From Halovenus amylolytica (GTDB lineage: Archaea > Halobacteriota > Halobacteria > Halobacteriales > Haloarculaceae), in the NCBI GenBank assembly GCA_004015825.1, contig SAYS01000016.1:1-64000 (forward strand): a stretch of 64,000 nucleotides of DNA. Reading direction: 5' to 3'. How positions within the stretch are numbered: position 1 is the first letter of the stretch; every line of letters begins with the position of its first letter. Below are positions 42,870-51,291 of this stretch, in pieces. The notes beneath the pieces were generated by a model, which saw only the letters and a program-made list of their open reading frames with translations, ran no database searches and was not told the DNA's origin. A program made the translations under genes and the position numbers.

Positions 42870-44107
42870 TGTCTCTGTTCCAGCACGAGCGCGACGGCAA
42901 CGCCCAGAAGATTATCGAGGCGTTACAGAACGCGAACAGCGCCGAAGTGCGCAAACGCGCAGCCGAGGTGCTCGGCCGGATGGAAGACCACGACGACCGG
43001 GACGATATGATCACCGCCCTCGTCCGTGCCGCCCAGGAAGACGACTCTGACGCGGTCGTCGCGGCCGCGATCGACGCCCTCGACGAACTCGGGCAAGACG
43101 GGCTCGAACGGCTGATCACGAGTATGGCCGATCTCAATCTGAGCGCAGACGCGGCCGACTGGAAGAAGGTCAAAGCCTTCGCCCGTGCACTCGAAGCGGA
43201 CATTCCAGAACTCAGGATGGCCGCGGCGAACGCGATCGGCGAACTCGAAGTCCCCGACGCCATCCCGGCGCTCGCCGATCGGTTCGACGATCCGGATCCC
43301 CGTGTTCGTGCACGAGCGGCACGGGCCTGCCGAAATATCGGGGACGCCCGGGCGACGGATTCCCTGACCGGACTGCTCTCTGATCCGAAGGCGGCCGTCC
43401 GGCGCGAGGCCGCCGAAGCGCTCGGTCGGATCGGGAACAGACAGGCGCTGCAGGCACTCCTCCAACTGTACGACGACGACAGCGAGATGGTCCGCCGGAT
43501 CGCAGTCCGCGGGTTCGGCAAGTTCCGCAACGACCGCCCGGTGGAGTATCTCGCGGACGCGCTCTCGGACGAATCCTCGGCCGTTCGCCGGACGGCCGTC
43601 TTCTCGCTGATCGAGTTACTCTCGAACGTTCCGACCGAGCAGAGCCACCAGATCCGTGAGGTTGTCGTCGAGCAACTCACCGAGACCGAACGCGAGGACA
43701 AGTCGGTCGTCGATCCGCTGGTCGAGATTCTCGATGCCGGGACGAAAGCCGCACAGCGCCGGAACACTGCCTGGTTGCTCGGCCGGATCATGGAAGGGGA
43801 GACCAACCGCGACGCCATCGACGCACTCGTCACGACACTGGACGAGGGCGGCAAGATGACAAAACAGTTCGCGGCGACGAGTCTCGCGGAGGTCGGCGCG
43901 ACGTACACGGAGAAACAGCTTCTCGAACTCGCGAGAGATGACAATAACGATACTGACGCACGCGCCCAGGCAGTGTTCACACTGGGGAAGATCGGCGACG
44001 AGGATACCGCAGAGGCGATCGAGCGACTCCTCGACGAGACCGAGGACGAACAGGTTCGCAAACGGGCTTTCTCGGCGCTGTCGAAACTCGGAGGTGCCAA
44101 ACGATGA
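42869..44107 (+). CDS. HEAT-repeat (PBS lyase-type) chemotaxis-linked protein
   Basis: A 412-residue all-helical protein of tandem HEAT repeats, each about 31 residues (such as AEVRKRAAEVLGRMED, DPRVRARAARACRNIGDA, KAAVRREAAEALGRIGN). It is the equivalent of a HEAT protein in the Halobacterium salinarum che region (OE2401F), reported to interact with CheF/archaellum proteins; this is from memory. The ATG overlaps the cheR stop by one base. The last 13 codons and the stop are duplicated right behind the gene as a 42-bp tandem copy. Confidence 0.85.
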   Translation: MSLFQHERDGNAQKIIEALQNANSAEVRKRAAEVLGRMEDHDDRDDMITALVRAAQEDDSDAVVAAAIDALDELGQDGLERLITSMADLNLSADAADWKKVKAFARALEADIPELRMAAANAIGELEVPDAIPALADRFDDPDPRVRARAARACRNIGDARATDSLTGLLSDPKAAVRREAAEALGRIGNRQALQALLQLYDDDSEMVRRIAVRGFGKFRNDRPVEYLADALSDESSAVRRTAVFSLIELLSNVPTEQSHQIREVVVEQLTETEREDKSVVDPLVEILDAGTKAAQRRNTAWLLGRIMEGETNRDAIDALVTTLDEGGKMTKQFAATSLAEVGATYTEKQLLELARDDNNDTDARAQAVFTLGKIGDEDTAEAIERLLDETEDEQVRKRAFSALSKLGGAKR

Positions 44108-44152
44108 CCCTTCTCGGCGCTGTCGAAACTCGGAGGTGCCAAACGATGACCG
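44069..44152 (+). repeat. 42-bp tandem duplication across the HEAT gene stop codon
   Basis: 44069-44110 and 44111-44152 are identical except for the last base. The unit begins in the last 13 codons of the HEAT gene and includes its TGA. The second copy is untranslated in the original frame. The near identity implies a recent slippage event. Confidence 0.92.
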
Positions 44153-44230
44153 CCCCCGAGTGCCCGCGGGCGACGCCAAGCCACACCATTAATACAACCG
44201 CATACAAAACCGTAGCTACTGAATAGAGAG

Positions 44231-45094
44231 ATGAGCAACGGAGAAACCACACTCGCAGACCAGCGAGGGAAGTTCACGCAGGTCGTCAAAGACGGCCAGA
44301 AAGTTCCCGACGTGGAGTGGATTCCCGGCAGGATTCTCCTCTCGGAGAAACGGATCGTCCTCGCGAGCAACCAGGGCAAACGGACGATCCCACTCTCGAA
44401 GGTATCGACGATCAAGGTCCGGGACGATGCGAGCCAGCCGTTTGCCAACGTCTCCAGCTATCTCTCCTTGCAGGTCGGCAACGACGTGACACTCGTCGCC
44501 CCGAACGAACACGAGGAGTTCGAACACCAGCTGTACAACGCCGTCCTCGACGGCGAGGTGGTGATCGTCAAACACCCCGCAGTCAAAGGCGGCGTGATCC
44601 AGGATTCGGAGTGGCAGAAAGGCCGGATGGCCGTCGACGAGGACCAGATCGGTCTCGCACTCGCCAACGGCCAGTTCGTCGAGGTCGAGACCGACGACGT
44701 GGGCTCTGTCGAACGGCAGAAAGCAGACGTGATGGACAAAGAGCGACTCTACATCGAGGTCGAACACACGGTCGGCGATACCGCCGTCGAGACCCACATC
44801 TCGGGGAACACACAGCACGTCAACATCCTGGGTGGGCTGCTCGGCTCGAATCAAACACAGGATCCCGACAGTATCGATCTCGGCCCCGAAGAACAGGAGG
44901 TGCTCATGGCGCTGTACTCGGGTGTTTCGCCCTTCCAGATCCCCGATTTCGTCGGCAAGGATGTCGATCAGGTCGAGCAGATCTACGACCAGCTCATCGA
45001 AGAGGGGATTCTCGAACTCGAACGGGAACGCCGCGAGGTCGAACTCAAGGCACGCGGCCGGAACGTCGCCGGCGAGGCGATGGGCCAGGAGTGA
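44231..45094 (+). CDS. cheF1: CheF, archaeal chemotaxis adaptor (first copy)
   Basis: CheF (DUF439) connects the Che system to the archaellum motor and is needed for switching. The 287-residue protein starts SNGETTLADQRGKF, followed by PGRILLSEKRIVLAS (strand pattern), TIPLSKVSTIKV, and the C-terminal winged-helix-like part EEQEVLMALYSGVSPFQI and VEQIYDQLIEEGILE. It belongs to the che operon but sits 123 bp after the HEAT gene, so a second promoter is possible. The convergent cheF2 lies 17 bp behind. Confidence 0.88.
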   Translation: MSNGETTLADQRGKFTQVVKDGQKVPDVEWIPGRILLSEKRIVLASNQGKRTIPLSKVSTIKVRDDASQPFANVSSYLSLQVGNDVTLVAPNEHEEFEHQLYNAVLDGEVVIVKHPAVKGGVIQDSEWQKGRMAVDEDQIGLALANGQFVEVETDDVGSVERQKADVMDKERLYIEVEHTVGDTAVETHISGNTQHVNILGGLLGSNQTQDPDSIDLGPEEQEVLMALYSGVSPFQIPDFVGKDVDQVEQIYDQLIEEGILELERERREVELKARGRNVAGEAMGQE

Positions 45095-45111
45095 GGTCGT
45101 TCTTCCGTCGC

Positions 45112-45990
45112 TCAAACGTTGACGTCGTCGAGATATCTGTTGACGACGATCTGTCCTTTCGGCGTGAGTTGTGTCCCGCTGGCGGAGTCGATGACGAGTT
45201 CTTTCTCTTCGAGACGGTTCAGGATCATCGTGACGTTCGATGGATCGGTGTCGACGATGCCCGCGAGTGAGACCCCTTCCTGGCCGCCGCCGGAGTAGAC
45301 CGCAGTCAGGATCTCCTTTTCGTCGTCGGAGATCTCCACGTCTTTGAGTTCGTTGATCAACTCGGTGTACTCCAGGCGGAGATACCGGCCGAGAATCGAC
45401 ATCTCCCGGCGGGTGTTCATCGCAGCCATCGTCACGACTGCCTCGCCGGATGGCATGTGCTGAAACTCCAGGACAGGGTGTGTCTTGCCGTTGATCGGCC
45501 GGGAGGAGTGTGTGAACTGTGTCACCGTCGCCAGTCTGATCTCGATCGTTTCGCTCTCACTTCTGAACTGCACAGTCTGGGGGCGCAGATAGAGCCGTGC
45601 CGGAACGAACGACTCGTCGGTGACACGACCTCCCACTCTGGCCGGATGTTTGATCGTCATCTCGGTGCCGTTCAACACCGCCTTGAACAGCACCGTCGAG
45701 AACTTCTGGATGGTGCTGTCGTCGGCCTCGATGACTGCCTTGTGTCCCCGGTCGTTGAGTTCGAAGGCGATCGTCACCGTCGATTCGAAAAATCCCTGGA
45801 TCTCGTCTGGGACGTGACCGACGGCGATATCGATGATCGACGACAGCGGGATCGTCAGCCTGTCGTTGCTGTTGACAACGAGAACCAGTCGCTTCTGGCT
45901 CAATAGCACGCGTCCCTGTGTGGGTTCGGGCCGGGTCGCAACGCTCGAGTCGAACTGCGCTACGAAATCCGCGATGACTGATTCCGACAT
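45112..45990 (-). CDS. cheF2: CheF, archaeal chemotaxis adaptor (second copy)
   Basis: A 292-residue CheF-type protein clearly related to cheF1: RVLLSQKRLVLVVNS, LTIPLSSIIDIAVGHV, the long beta-rich centre, and the C-terminal helix set DDEKEILTAVYSGGGQEGVSLAGIV. It has drifted from cheF1 and is on the opposite strand, with convergent stops 17 bp apart. The pair mirrors that known in Halobacterium salinarum (OE2402F/OE2404R), where both bind Che and archaellum components. Confidence 0.86.
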   Translation of the reverse strand: MSESVIADFVAQFDSSVATRPEPTQGRVLLSQKRLVLVVNSNDRLTIPLSSIIDIAVGHVPDEIQGFFESTVTIAFELNDRGHKAVIEADDSTIQKFSTVLFKAVLNGTEMTIKHPARVGGRVTDESFVPARLYLRPQTVQFRSESETIEIRLATVTQFTHSSRPINGKTHPVLEFQHMPSGEAVVTMAAMNTRREMSILGRYLRLEYTELINELKDVEISDDEKEILTAVYSGGGQEGVSLAGIVDTDPSNVTMILNRLEEKELVIDSASGTQLTPKGQIVVNRYLDDVNV

Positions 45991-46082
45991 GTGTCTGGCG
46001 AGACGCGTGAACCGCGACTGTCTGCAAGAACGGAATGTGTATGCAAAAGTGTGACGGCACCCAAAACTGTCAGCAGGCGAGA

Positions 46083-46511
46083 CTACTCTTCGAGGGATCG
46101 TGCGATATCTGCGAGTGACGAACTCGACGGATCTGTCGCCTCGTAAACGACACGACTCCCCGGTTCACGGAGTCCGTAGGCGTGGCCCTCGGTGACCACA
46201 TCGAAGACGAGGGTGGTGCCGGGACCGAACCCTCGCTCGTCGAGCGCAGTCCGGAAGAGATTCTCACCGTCGTCAGCCCGGGCCAGCCGGCGGTTCGCGA
46301 ACGCGCCCTCGATCGCTGTCTCTCCTGCCAGGTCCGAGACAACTTCGGCGTACAGTCGATCACCGAAGACAGTTAGCTCGACGACATCGCCGACAACACA
46401 GTCGACAGCCGCCGGGAGCGGTAGCTGTGGGCGTCCAGTTCGGCCGACACCTTCGAGTTCGACGCGGTGAGAATCGACAGTATCGTGATCCGACGGAATC
46501 GAGTCCGTCAC
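46083..46511 (-). CDS. Conserved haloarchaeal protein, function unknown (DUF7112-like)
   Basis: A 142-residue protein that follows the S6e gene. It reads VELEGVGRTGRPQLPLPAAV then VVGDVVELTVFGDRLYAEV, suggesting a beta-rich fold; no catalytic motif is seen. The likely start is GTG 46511, 4 nt past the S6e stop, giving a TDSIPSDHD start. The name DUF7112 is from memory. The tight spacing suggests one message with S6e. Confidence 0.6.
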   Translation of the reverse strand: MTDSIPSDHDTVDSHRVELEGVGRTGRPQLPLPAAVDCVVGDVVELTVFGDRLYAEVVSDLAGETAIEGAFANRRLARADDGENLFRTALDERGFGPGTTLVFDVVTEGHAYGLREPGSRVVYEATDPSSSSLADIARSLEE

Positions 46512-46515
46512 GGCC

Positions 46516-46899
46516 TCACTCCTCGGCGAGGAGTTCGTCGACGTCGCCGGAGCCGTGTTCGCTGATCTTTGCGTTGATCTGTCGGGTCGCATCACTCACT
46601 TCGCGCCCGCGGACGGTCACGCGTTTGCGCTCGCCATCGGTCGAGGGTTTGAAACCGACGCCACCTTCGAGGAGGATGGCCTTGAGGCTCGCGCCCTTGA
46701 CGTCTTCGCGCATCGGTCGGCCGGCGTTGTCCGAGCCACCGGTCAGTTCGAGCGTGTAGCCGTCGAGGCCGACGGCGCTGCCGTCGACTTCCTCGCCGAG
46801 TTCCTTGCCGATGAATCGGATGGTGTCCTGATCCGAGACCTCTTTCTGGTATGTCATCCCCGTCTCCGGGTCCGAGATCGCAACTGTAAATTCAGCCAT
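46516..46899 (-). CDS. rps6e: 30S ribosomal protein S6e
   Basis: A 127-residue small-subunit protein. It reads [31 protein letters not shown] and [17 protein letters not shown], the S6e motif, then [18 protein letters not shown]. Length is normal for archaea, without the eukaryotic C-terminal tail. It is the first gene of a two-gene unit on the minus strand. Confidence 0.95.
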   Translation of the reverse strand: MAEFTVAISDPETGMTYQKEVSDQDTIRFIGKELGEEVDGSAVGLDGYTLELTGGSDNAGRPMREDVKGASLKAILLEGGVGFKPSTDGERKRVTVRGREVSDATRQINAKISEHGSGDVDELLAEE

Positions 46900-47009
46900 A
46901 CTGGTATCCAGTAAAGCCCGGATAAAAAGCCCGTCGAAGTGCTCTCCCTGTCGCCTGTCGCCGGGAGCCGTCCCGTATGCTTTTGACCGAGCGACTGCCA
47001 GTAGTTGCT

Positions 47010-47273
47010 ATGTTCACACTGGATATCGACCAGTTCATGTTCGAACTGAAAGACGGCGCACTCAAACACATCGGCGGGTCGAACAAGTCGGCGACGGCGA
47101 AGCTGTACGACATCGAATCCGTCGATGTGCGGGAGTTCGGAGACGAACGCATCAAGATCAGCTGTGCGGACGACAGCGACAACACTGCCGAGATCGCACT
47201 GGACCCCGCCGAGGCACGCGAGGTCGCACGCGAACTCGAGCGCCTGGAGGCGGAAAGCGGCGTCTTCGAGTGA
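47010..47273 (+). CDS. Small conserved haloarchaeal protein, function unknown
   Basis: An 87-residue protein of mixed strand and helix: MFTLDIDQFMFELKDGALKHI, an internal beta stretch KLYDIESVDVREFGDERIKI, and a final helix DPAEAREVARELERLEAESG. No motif identifies its role. ATG 47010 has a TATA-like ttttga about 29 nt upstream. It lies 69 bp before the lsm-L37e-purF unit. Confidence 0.65.
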   Translation: MFTLDIDQFMFELKDGALKHIGGSNKSATAKLYDIESVDVREFGDERIKISCADDSDNTAEIALDPAEAREVARELERLEAESGVFE

Positions 47274-47342
47274 TCCGCGCCGTGAAAGGGCGACACACAG
47301 ACGGCCCAAGCCGGTACGTTTATGCACGCCCTCGCACCCGAT

Positions 47343-47543
47343 ATGAGTATGAGCGAGAACGGGAACCGACCGCTTGACGTACTCGAGACATCAGTCGGTG
47401 AATCTGTCACCATCCAGCTGAAGGATGGCGAACGCTACGAGGGTGAACTCGTCGGCTACGACCAGCATATGAACCTCGTGGTCGAAGAAGACGAAGACAC
47501 AACGATTATACGCGGGGATAACGTCGTGACTATACGTCCATGA
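47343..47543 (+). CDS. lsm: LSm (Sm-like) RNA-binding protein
   Basis: A 66-residue Sm protein forming a heptameric ring that binds U-rich RNA. It has the Sm1 motif ([22 protein letters not shown]) and Sm2 ([13 protein letters not shown]). Start ATG 47343 or 47349 (MSMSEN or MSEN) cannot be separated. The stop overlaps the L37e start by 3 nt; lsm-L37e is a conserved archaeal pair. purF is the third member. Confidence 0.93.
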   Translation: MSMSENGNRPLDVLETSVGESVTIQLKDGERYEGELVGYDQHMNLVVEEDEDTTIIRGDNVVTIRP

Positions 47544-47710
47544 CGAAGGGAACGTCAAGCCAGGGCAAGAAAAACACGACGACACACGTGAAATGTCGCC
47601 GCTGTGGCGAGAAGTCGTATCACGTAAAGAAGAAGGTCTGTTCGTCGTGTGGATTCGGAAAATCGGCAAAGCGCCGTGATTACGCCTGGCAGAACAAAGC
47701 TGGCGAATAA
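47540..47710 (+). CDS. rpl37e: 50S ribosomal protein L37e
   Basis: A 56-residue zinc-ribbon ribosomal protein: [19 protein letters not shown] begins it, [11 protein letters not shown] and [17 protein letters not shown] carry the two C-x-x-C knuckles. The length is normal for archaea. ATG 47540 overlaps the lsm stop, and TAA 47708-47710 lies one base before the purF ATG. Confidence 0.95.
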   Translation: MTKGTSSQGKKNTTTHVKCRRCGEKSYHVKKKVCSSCGFGKSAKRRDYAWQNKAGE

Positions 47711-47711
47711 A

Positions 47712-49148
47712 ATGAACGAGAAGTGCGGCGTCGTTGGCATCTCACTTGCGGACCGAGAGGCCGCGCGGCCGCTTTATTACTCTTTGTACGCTCTCCAGCA
47801 CCGCGGCCAGGAGTCCGCAGGGATTGTCACGCACGACGGCTTCCAGCAGCACGAACACGTCGAGATGGGGCTGGTCGGCGACGCGTTCGACTCCGACGAT
47901 CTCGACGCATTGAGCGGCTCGAACGGGATCGGCCACGTCCGATACCCGACCGCAGGTAGCGTCAACGCCTGCTGTGCCCAGCCGTTTTCTGTCTCTTTCA
48001 AGAGTGGCTCGCTCGGGCTGGCACACAACGGCAACCTCGTCAACACCGAGGAGGTCCGCGATGAACTCGCGAGTCTCGGGCACGCATTCACGTCCTCGGG
48101 TGATACCGAGGTCATCGCACACGATCTCGCCCGGAATCTCCTCGAAGAGGATCTGGTCCGGGCTGTGAAATCGACGATGGATCGGATCCACGGCTCGTAC
48201 TCGCTTACGATCATGCACGACGAGACTGTTCTCGGCGTGCGGGATCCACAGGGCAACCGACCGCTCGTGCTGGGCGAACTCGACGACGGCTACGTGATCG
48301 CCTCCGAATCGGCGACGATCGACACACTCGACGGCGAGTTGATCCGGGACGTCGAACCCGGCGAACTGATCGTCCTGAAACCCGACGGGAGCGGCTACGA
48401 CAGCTATCAGCTGTTCGATCTGGAGAAGACGGCACACTGCTTTTTCGAGCACGTCTACTTCGCGCGTCCGGACTCGATCATCGACGAGAAACTCGTCTAC
48501 GAGGTCCGGCGTGATCTGGGTCGCAAACTCTGGGAGGAATCGGGTATCGAGACCGACGTCGTGATGCCGGTACCCGACTCGGGGCGCTCGTTTGCCTCCG
48601 GCTACGCCGAGGCGGCAGCCGAGGACGGCGCGCGAACCGAGTTCGCAGAGGGGCTGATGAAAAACCGGTACGTCGGTCGAACCTTCATCATGCCCACGCA
48701 AGACGAACGCGAGCGTGCAGTCCGGCTGAAACTCAACCCGATCAAATCGACGATCGAGGGTCGGTCTGTGACGCTGATCGACGATTCGATCGTTCGCGGG
48801 ACGACGTCGACACAGCTCGTCGAGTTGCTCCGTGATGCGGGTGCCGAAGAGATCCACGTCCGGATCGGTTCGCCGAAGATCATCGCCCCGTGTTATCTCG
48901 GGATCGATATGGCGAGCCGAGACGAGCTGATCGCGGCCGACAGAACGACCGAGGATATCCGCGAGGCAATCGGCGCAGACAGCCTCTCCTATCTCTCGAT
49001 CGAGTCGATCACCGAGGCGCTAGACAACGACTACGACGAACTCTGTCTGGGTTGTGTCACCGGCGAGTACCCCTACGATGTCGAGGGCGAGAAAACCGAC
49101 CGCGACGTCTCACGGCCGGCGATCGGCGAACAGCCCAGCGCCGACTGA
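47712..49148 (+). CDS. purF: Amidophosphoribosyltransferase
   Basis: First committed step of purine synthesis: PRPP plus glutamine to phosphoribosylamine. The 478-residue protein has the glutaminase domain with Cys5 in MNEKCGVVGI, preceded by a short MNEK propeptide as in the family. The PRPP motif is VTLIDDSIVRGTTSTQL (about residues 355-371). Cysteines near the end (CLGCVTGEYP) fit the Fe-S type. Its start one base after L37e makes it part of the lsm-L37e-purF message. Confidence 0.96.
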   Translation: MNEKCGVVGISLADREAARPLYYSLYALQHRGQESAGIVTHDGFQQHEHVEMGLVGDAFDSDDLDALSGSNGIGHVRYPTAGSVNACCAQPFSVSFKSGSLGLAHNGNLVNTEEVRDELASLGHAFTSSGDTEVIAHDLARNLLEEDLVRAVKSTMDRIHGSYSLTIMHDETVLGVRDPQGNRPLVLGELDDGYVIASESATIDTLDGELIRDVEPGELIVLKPDGSGYDSYQLFDLEKTAHCFFEHVYFARPDSIIDEKLVYEVRRDLGRKLWEESGIETDVVMPVPDSGRSFASGYAEAAAEDGARTEFAEGLMKNRYVGRTFIMPTQDERERAVRLKLNPIKSTIEGRSVTLIDDSIVRGTTSTQLVELLRDAGAEEIHVRIGSPKIIAPCYLGIDMASRDELIAADRTTEDIREAIGADSLSYLSIESITEALDNDYDELCLGCVTGEYPYDVEGEKTDRDVSRPAIGEQPSAD

Positions 49149-49179
49149 TCCTGTATCTTTTATTCCGAGCGGCGTCGCT

Positions 49180-49375
49180 GACTCCCGCTGTCGAGGCGAT
49201 CGGCAGTTCGAGACAGAACGTCGCACCGCTGTCCGTCTCTGCGAGTGACAGTCGGCCATCGTACCGTCCGACGATCAGCGAGCCGACGTAGAGCCCGAGC
49301 CCATCACCCTCCCGGAGTGCCGCTGTCATTTCCGCGGGTAAGCCACTGTTTCGCTCGCCTCCCGTTCGCTAGGAG
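49180..49375 (-). pseudogene. Histidine kinase HATPase-domain fossil
   Basis: On the minus strand this stretch reads NSGLPAEMTAALREGDGLGL, YVGSLIVGRYDGRLSLAE, TDSGATFCLELPIA, which is the end of a sensor kinase ATPase domain (worn G1 box, then an intact G2 box G-D-G-L-G-L-Y). Nothing like the N-box, the H-box or a sensor is found upstream: a stop codon (TAG) precedes it. The frame reads on into the 3' end of purF without a stop soon after the domain end. It is a remnant of a gene, not a functional kinase. Confidence 0.75.
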
Positions 49376-49419
49376 AAACATAACGGCGAAAAAACATAAC
49401 CATGTAAACAGTAAATAGG

Positions 49420-49426
49420 TTTATTA
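49420..49426 (+). promoter_or_regulatory. TATA box of the coiled-coil protein gene
   Basis: tttatta centred 28 nt before ATG 49451 indicates a leaderless transcript and supports this start. Confidence 0.55.
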
Positions 49427-49450
49427 CACCGGAAACACCCAAATAGATAC

Positions 49451-50665
49451 ATGAGTGATTCACAGGCGTACGAGGAGGTCACTGTCACCTCGGAGGGTGT
49501 GACAGTCGTCAAACGGTTCGAGGAGGACGAGTTTCCCGTCCCGGCAATCGCGTTCGAGTTCGACTCTGCCCGCGAGGACGCTGTCACAGTCCGGATGAGC
49601 GATTCAGTTCCCGAGGGGATCGAAGTCGAGGATCTGGGATTCCATCCGGAGTACGGCAGCGAGTTCTGGACCATCGACGACGACACGATCACCTTCGAGC
49701 GCGAACTCGAAGCCGGCGGCTCGTATACGACCGTCTATGGCATCCGCGCGACGGGGAGCGACAACGTCCAGCAGTTTCTGACCGAGCCAGCAATCGAGGA
49801 GGTCGATCCGCCCCTGCCCGAGGGTGAGACTGTCGACCCAGGCGACGTCATTCCGGAGAGCGACGACGACGTCGTCAAAGATGCGATCGCAGGTGACGGC
49901 GAAATTCCCGGGCTGGAAGACGACGACGAGGACGACGAGGACGCCGAAGACGTAACCCTGGAACTCAACGATCCCAACAACGAGAGGCAGGCCGAGGCAG
50001 AGAGGTCGGCCGACGGCGAGGAGAGTGATGACAGTGACAGTAGTGGCGGCGGTAGTACTGTCGCGCTCGAAAACGGCAGTCTGGCTGGCGCGCTAGCGAC
50101 CGAGATCCGCGAACAGAACGTCTCCGGCGAGGATCTGAAACTGCTCCGGCGCGCGCTCGACGTCGCCGCAAAAAACGACGGGGTCAACGAAGCGCGGATC
50201 GAGCAACTCCAGAGCGATATTTCTGATCTGCGTGCCTACACGGGTGCACTCGAGGAGTTCCTCGACGAGAACGGGACGGGCGACGAGATGATCCGCGAGT
50301 TCCAAACGGAGCTCGACTCCTTCGACGACCGCCTCCAGTCCGTCCAGTCGGAGATCGAATCCAACAGCCAGGAGGTCGACAGTATCAGTGATACTGTCTC
50401 GCAAGTCGACGAAGAGATGGACTCACTGAGTGAGGACGTCGACTCGGTCAGTGGCGAGATGGACTCCGTGCAAGACGAGGTCGCGTCCGTCAGTGGCCAA
50501 CTCGACGATCTCGACGCGGCAATCGACGACATCGAAGGCCAGATCGACGAACTCGAAGGGAAGATCACGGAGGGTGACATCGCGTCCCAGATCGACGATA
50601 TCCAGCAGCAGATCGACGAACTCCAGACCTGGCAGGAACAGATCAAGCAAACGTTCGGCGGTTAG
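49451..50665 (+). CDS. Acidic coiled-coil protein with N-terminal beta domain, function unknown
   Basis: A 404-residue protein without signal peptide or membrane helix. Residues about 5-110 are beta-rich (VTVTSEGVTVVKRFEEDEFP, SVPEGIEVEDLGFHPEYG), like a small sandwich domain. A very acidic, Ser/Asp/Glu-rich linker runs about 110-205. A helix (LKLLRRALDVAAKNDGV) is followed by a long coiled coil (about 250-400) with D-S-x-S and I-x-x-L periodicity. Cytoplasmic scaffold or cell-structure roles are guesses. No family was recognised. It lies behind the kinase fossil and before the hom operon. Confidence 0.7.
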   Translation: MSDSQAYEEVTVTSEGVTVVKRFEEDEFPVPAIAFEFDSAREDAVTVRMSDSVPEGIEVEDLGFHPEYGSEFWTIDDDTITFERELEAGGSYTTVYGIRATGSDNVQQFLTEPAIEEVDPPLPEGETVDPGDVIPESDDDVVKDAIAGDGEIPGLEDDDEDDEDAEDVTLELNDPNNERQAEAERSADGEESDDSDSSGGGSTVALENGSLAGALATEIREQNVSGEDLKLLRRALDVAAKNDGVNEARIEQLQSDISDLRAYTGALEEFLDENGTGDEMIREFQTELDSFDDRLQSVQSEIESNSQEVDSISDTVSQVDEEMDSLSEDVDSVSGEMDSVQDEVASVSGQLDDLDAAIDDIEGQIDELEGKITEGDIASQIDDIQQQIDELQTWQEQIKQTFGG

Positions 50666-50702
50666 AGACGGTCCGGTCGGCGGGCCCGCAAACGGCTGGA
50701 TT

Positions 50703-50710
50703 CTTATATC
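50703..50710 (+). promoter_or_regulatory. Promoter of the ACT-hom operon
   Basis: cttatatc is centred 25 nt before ATG 50732, the start of a 10-codon mini-ORF, and about 54 nt before ATG 50761 of the ACT gene. The transcript is likely leaderless with respect to the mini-ORF. Confidence 0.5.
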
Positions 50711-50731
50711 CGGGCGTCTGACACCAACCCA

Positions 50732-50764
50732 ATGAGCGTCACGAACAGGGTGAGTCAGCGATGA
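50732..50764 (+). CDS. Candidate 10-residue leader peptide before the ACT-hom operon
   Basis: ATG 50732 opens a frame that reads MSVTNRVSQR and ends with TGA overlapping ATG 50761 as ATGA. It starts at leaderless distance from the TATA element. An AGGGTGA Shine-Dalgarno for the ACT gene lies inside it, 7 nt before ATG 50761. The peptide has only one Thr, so classical attenuation by Thr codons is not suggested. Confidence 0.35.
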   Translation: MSVTNRVSQR

Positions 50765-51291
50765 GCGATTCGACCGATGGGGTCAGAGCCTACACGGTGC
50801 GGCTGGAGCTGGTCGATCGGCCAGGGGAGTTGCTTCGCGCACTCGAACCGATCGCGAATCAGGGTGGCAATCTCCTCTCTATTTTCCACGAACGGGGCAA
50901 TCTGACACCGCGTGGACACATCCCGGTCGAGGTGGATCTCGAAGCCAACACGGAGCAGTTCGACGAGATCGTCTCTGCGCTGCGCGAGGAGGGGATCAAC
51001 GTCATCCAGGCGGGCGCAGAACGGTACAGCGAGGAGATCGTGATCATTCTCGTCGGCCACCTCGTCGATACAGATCTCTCGCATACGCTATCACGCTTGC
51101 AGGAGGAGACCGGCTCCACCGTCCGGGACTTCTCTCTGTCCGCGCCGGAGGGTGACAGCGGCGAGTCGAGCGCACGACTCCGGCTTGCGACACAGAGTGG
51201 CCAGGTCGAGGATGTGCTGGGAACAGTCAGAGACGTTGCCGGGGAGAAGGATCTCCGTGTCGTCGAACCGCTCGCTGGAGGGGAGGCATGA
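50761..51291 (+). CDS. ACT-domain regulator paired with homoserine dehydrogenase
   Basis: A 176-residue protein. Residues about 8-85 are an ACT domain (YTVRLELVDRPGELLRALEP IANQGGN as two parts), a typical amino-acid-binding module. The second half (about 90-172) is a further, more divergent ACT-like or small alpha/beta part. In bacteria and archaea ACT proteins next to hom sense threonine. The gene overlaps hom by 4 nt (ATGA), so the two are made together. A direct allosteric partner role is inferred. Confidence 0.8.
   Translation: MSDSTDGVRAYTVRLELVDRPGELLRALEPIANQGGNLLSIFHERGNLTPRGHIPVEVDLEANTEQFDEIVSALREEGINVIQAGAERYSEEIVIILVGHLVDTDLSHTLSRLQEETGSTVRDFSLSAPEGDSGESSARLRLATQSGQVEDVLGTVRDVAGEKDLRVVEPLAGGEA

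Noticed and set aside
42778-44448. 556-codon minus-strand frame opposite the HEAT gene
   Set aside because: Ser/Ala/Arg-rich antisense text without family signs; the plus strand encodes coherent HEAT repeats.
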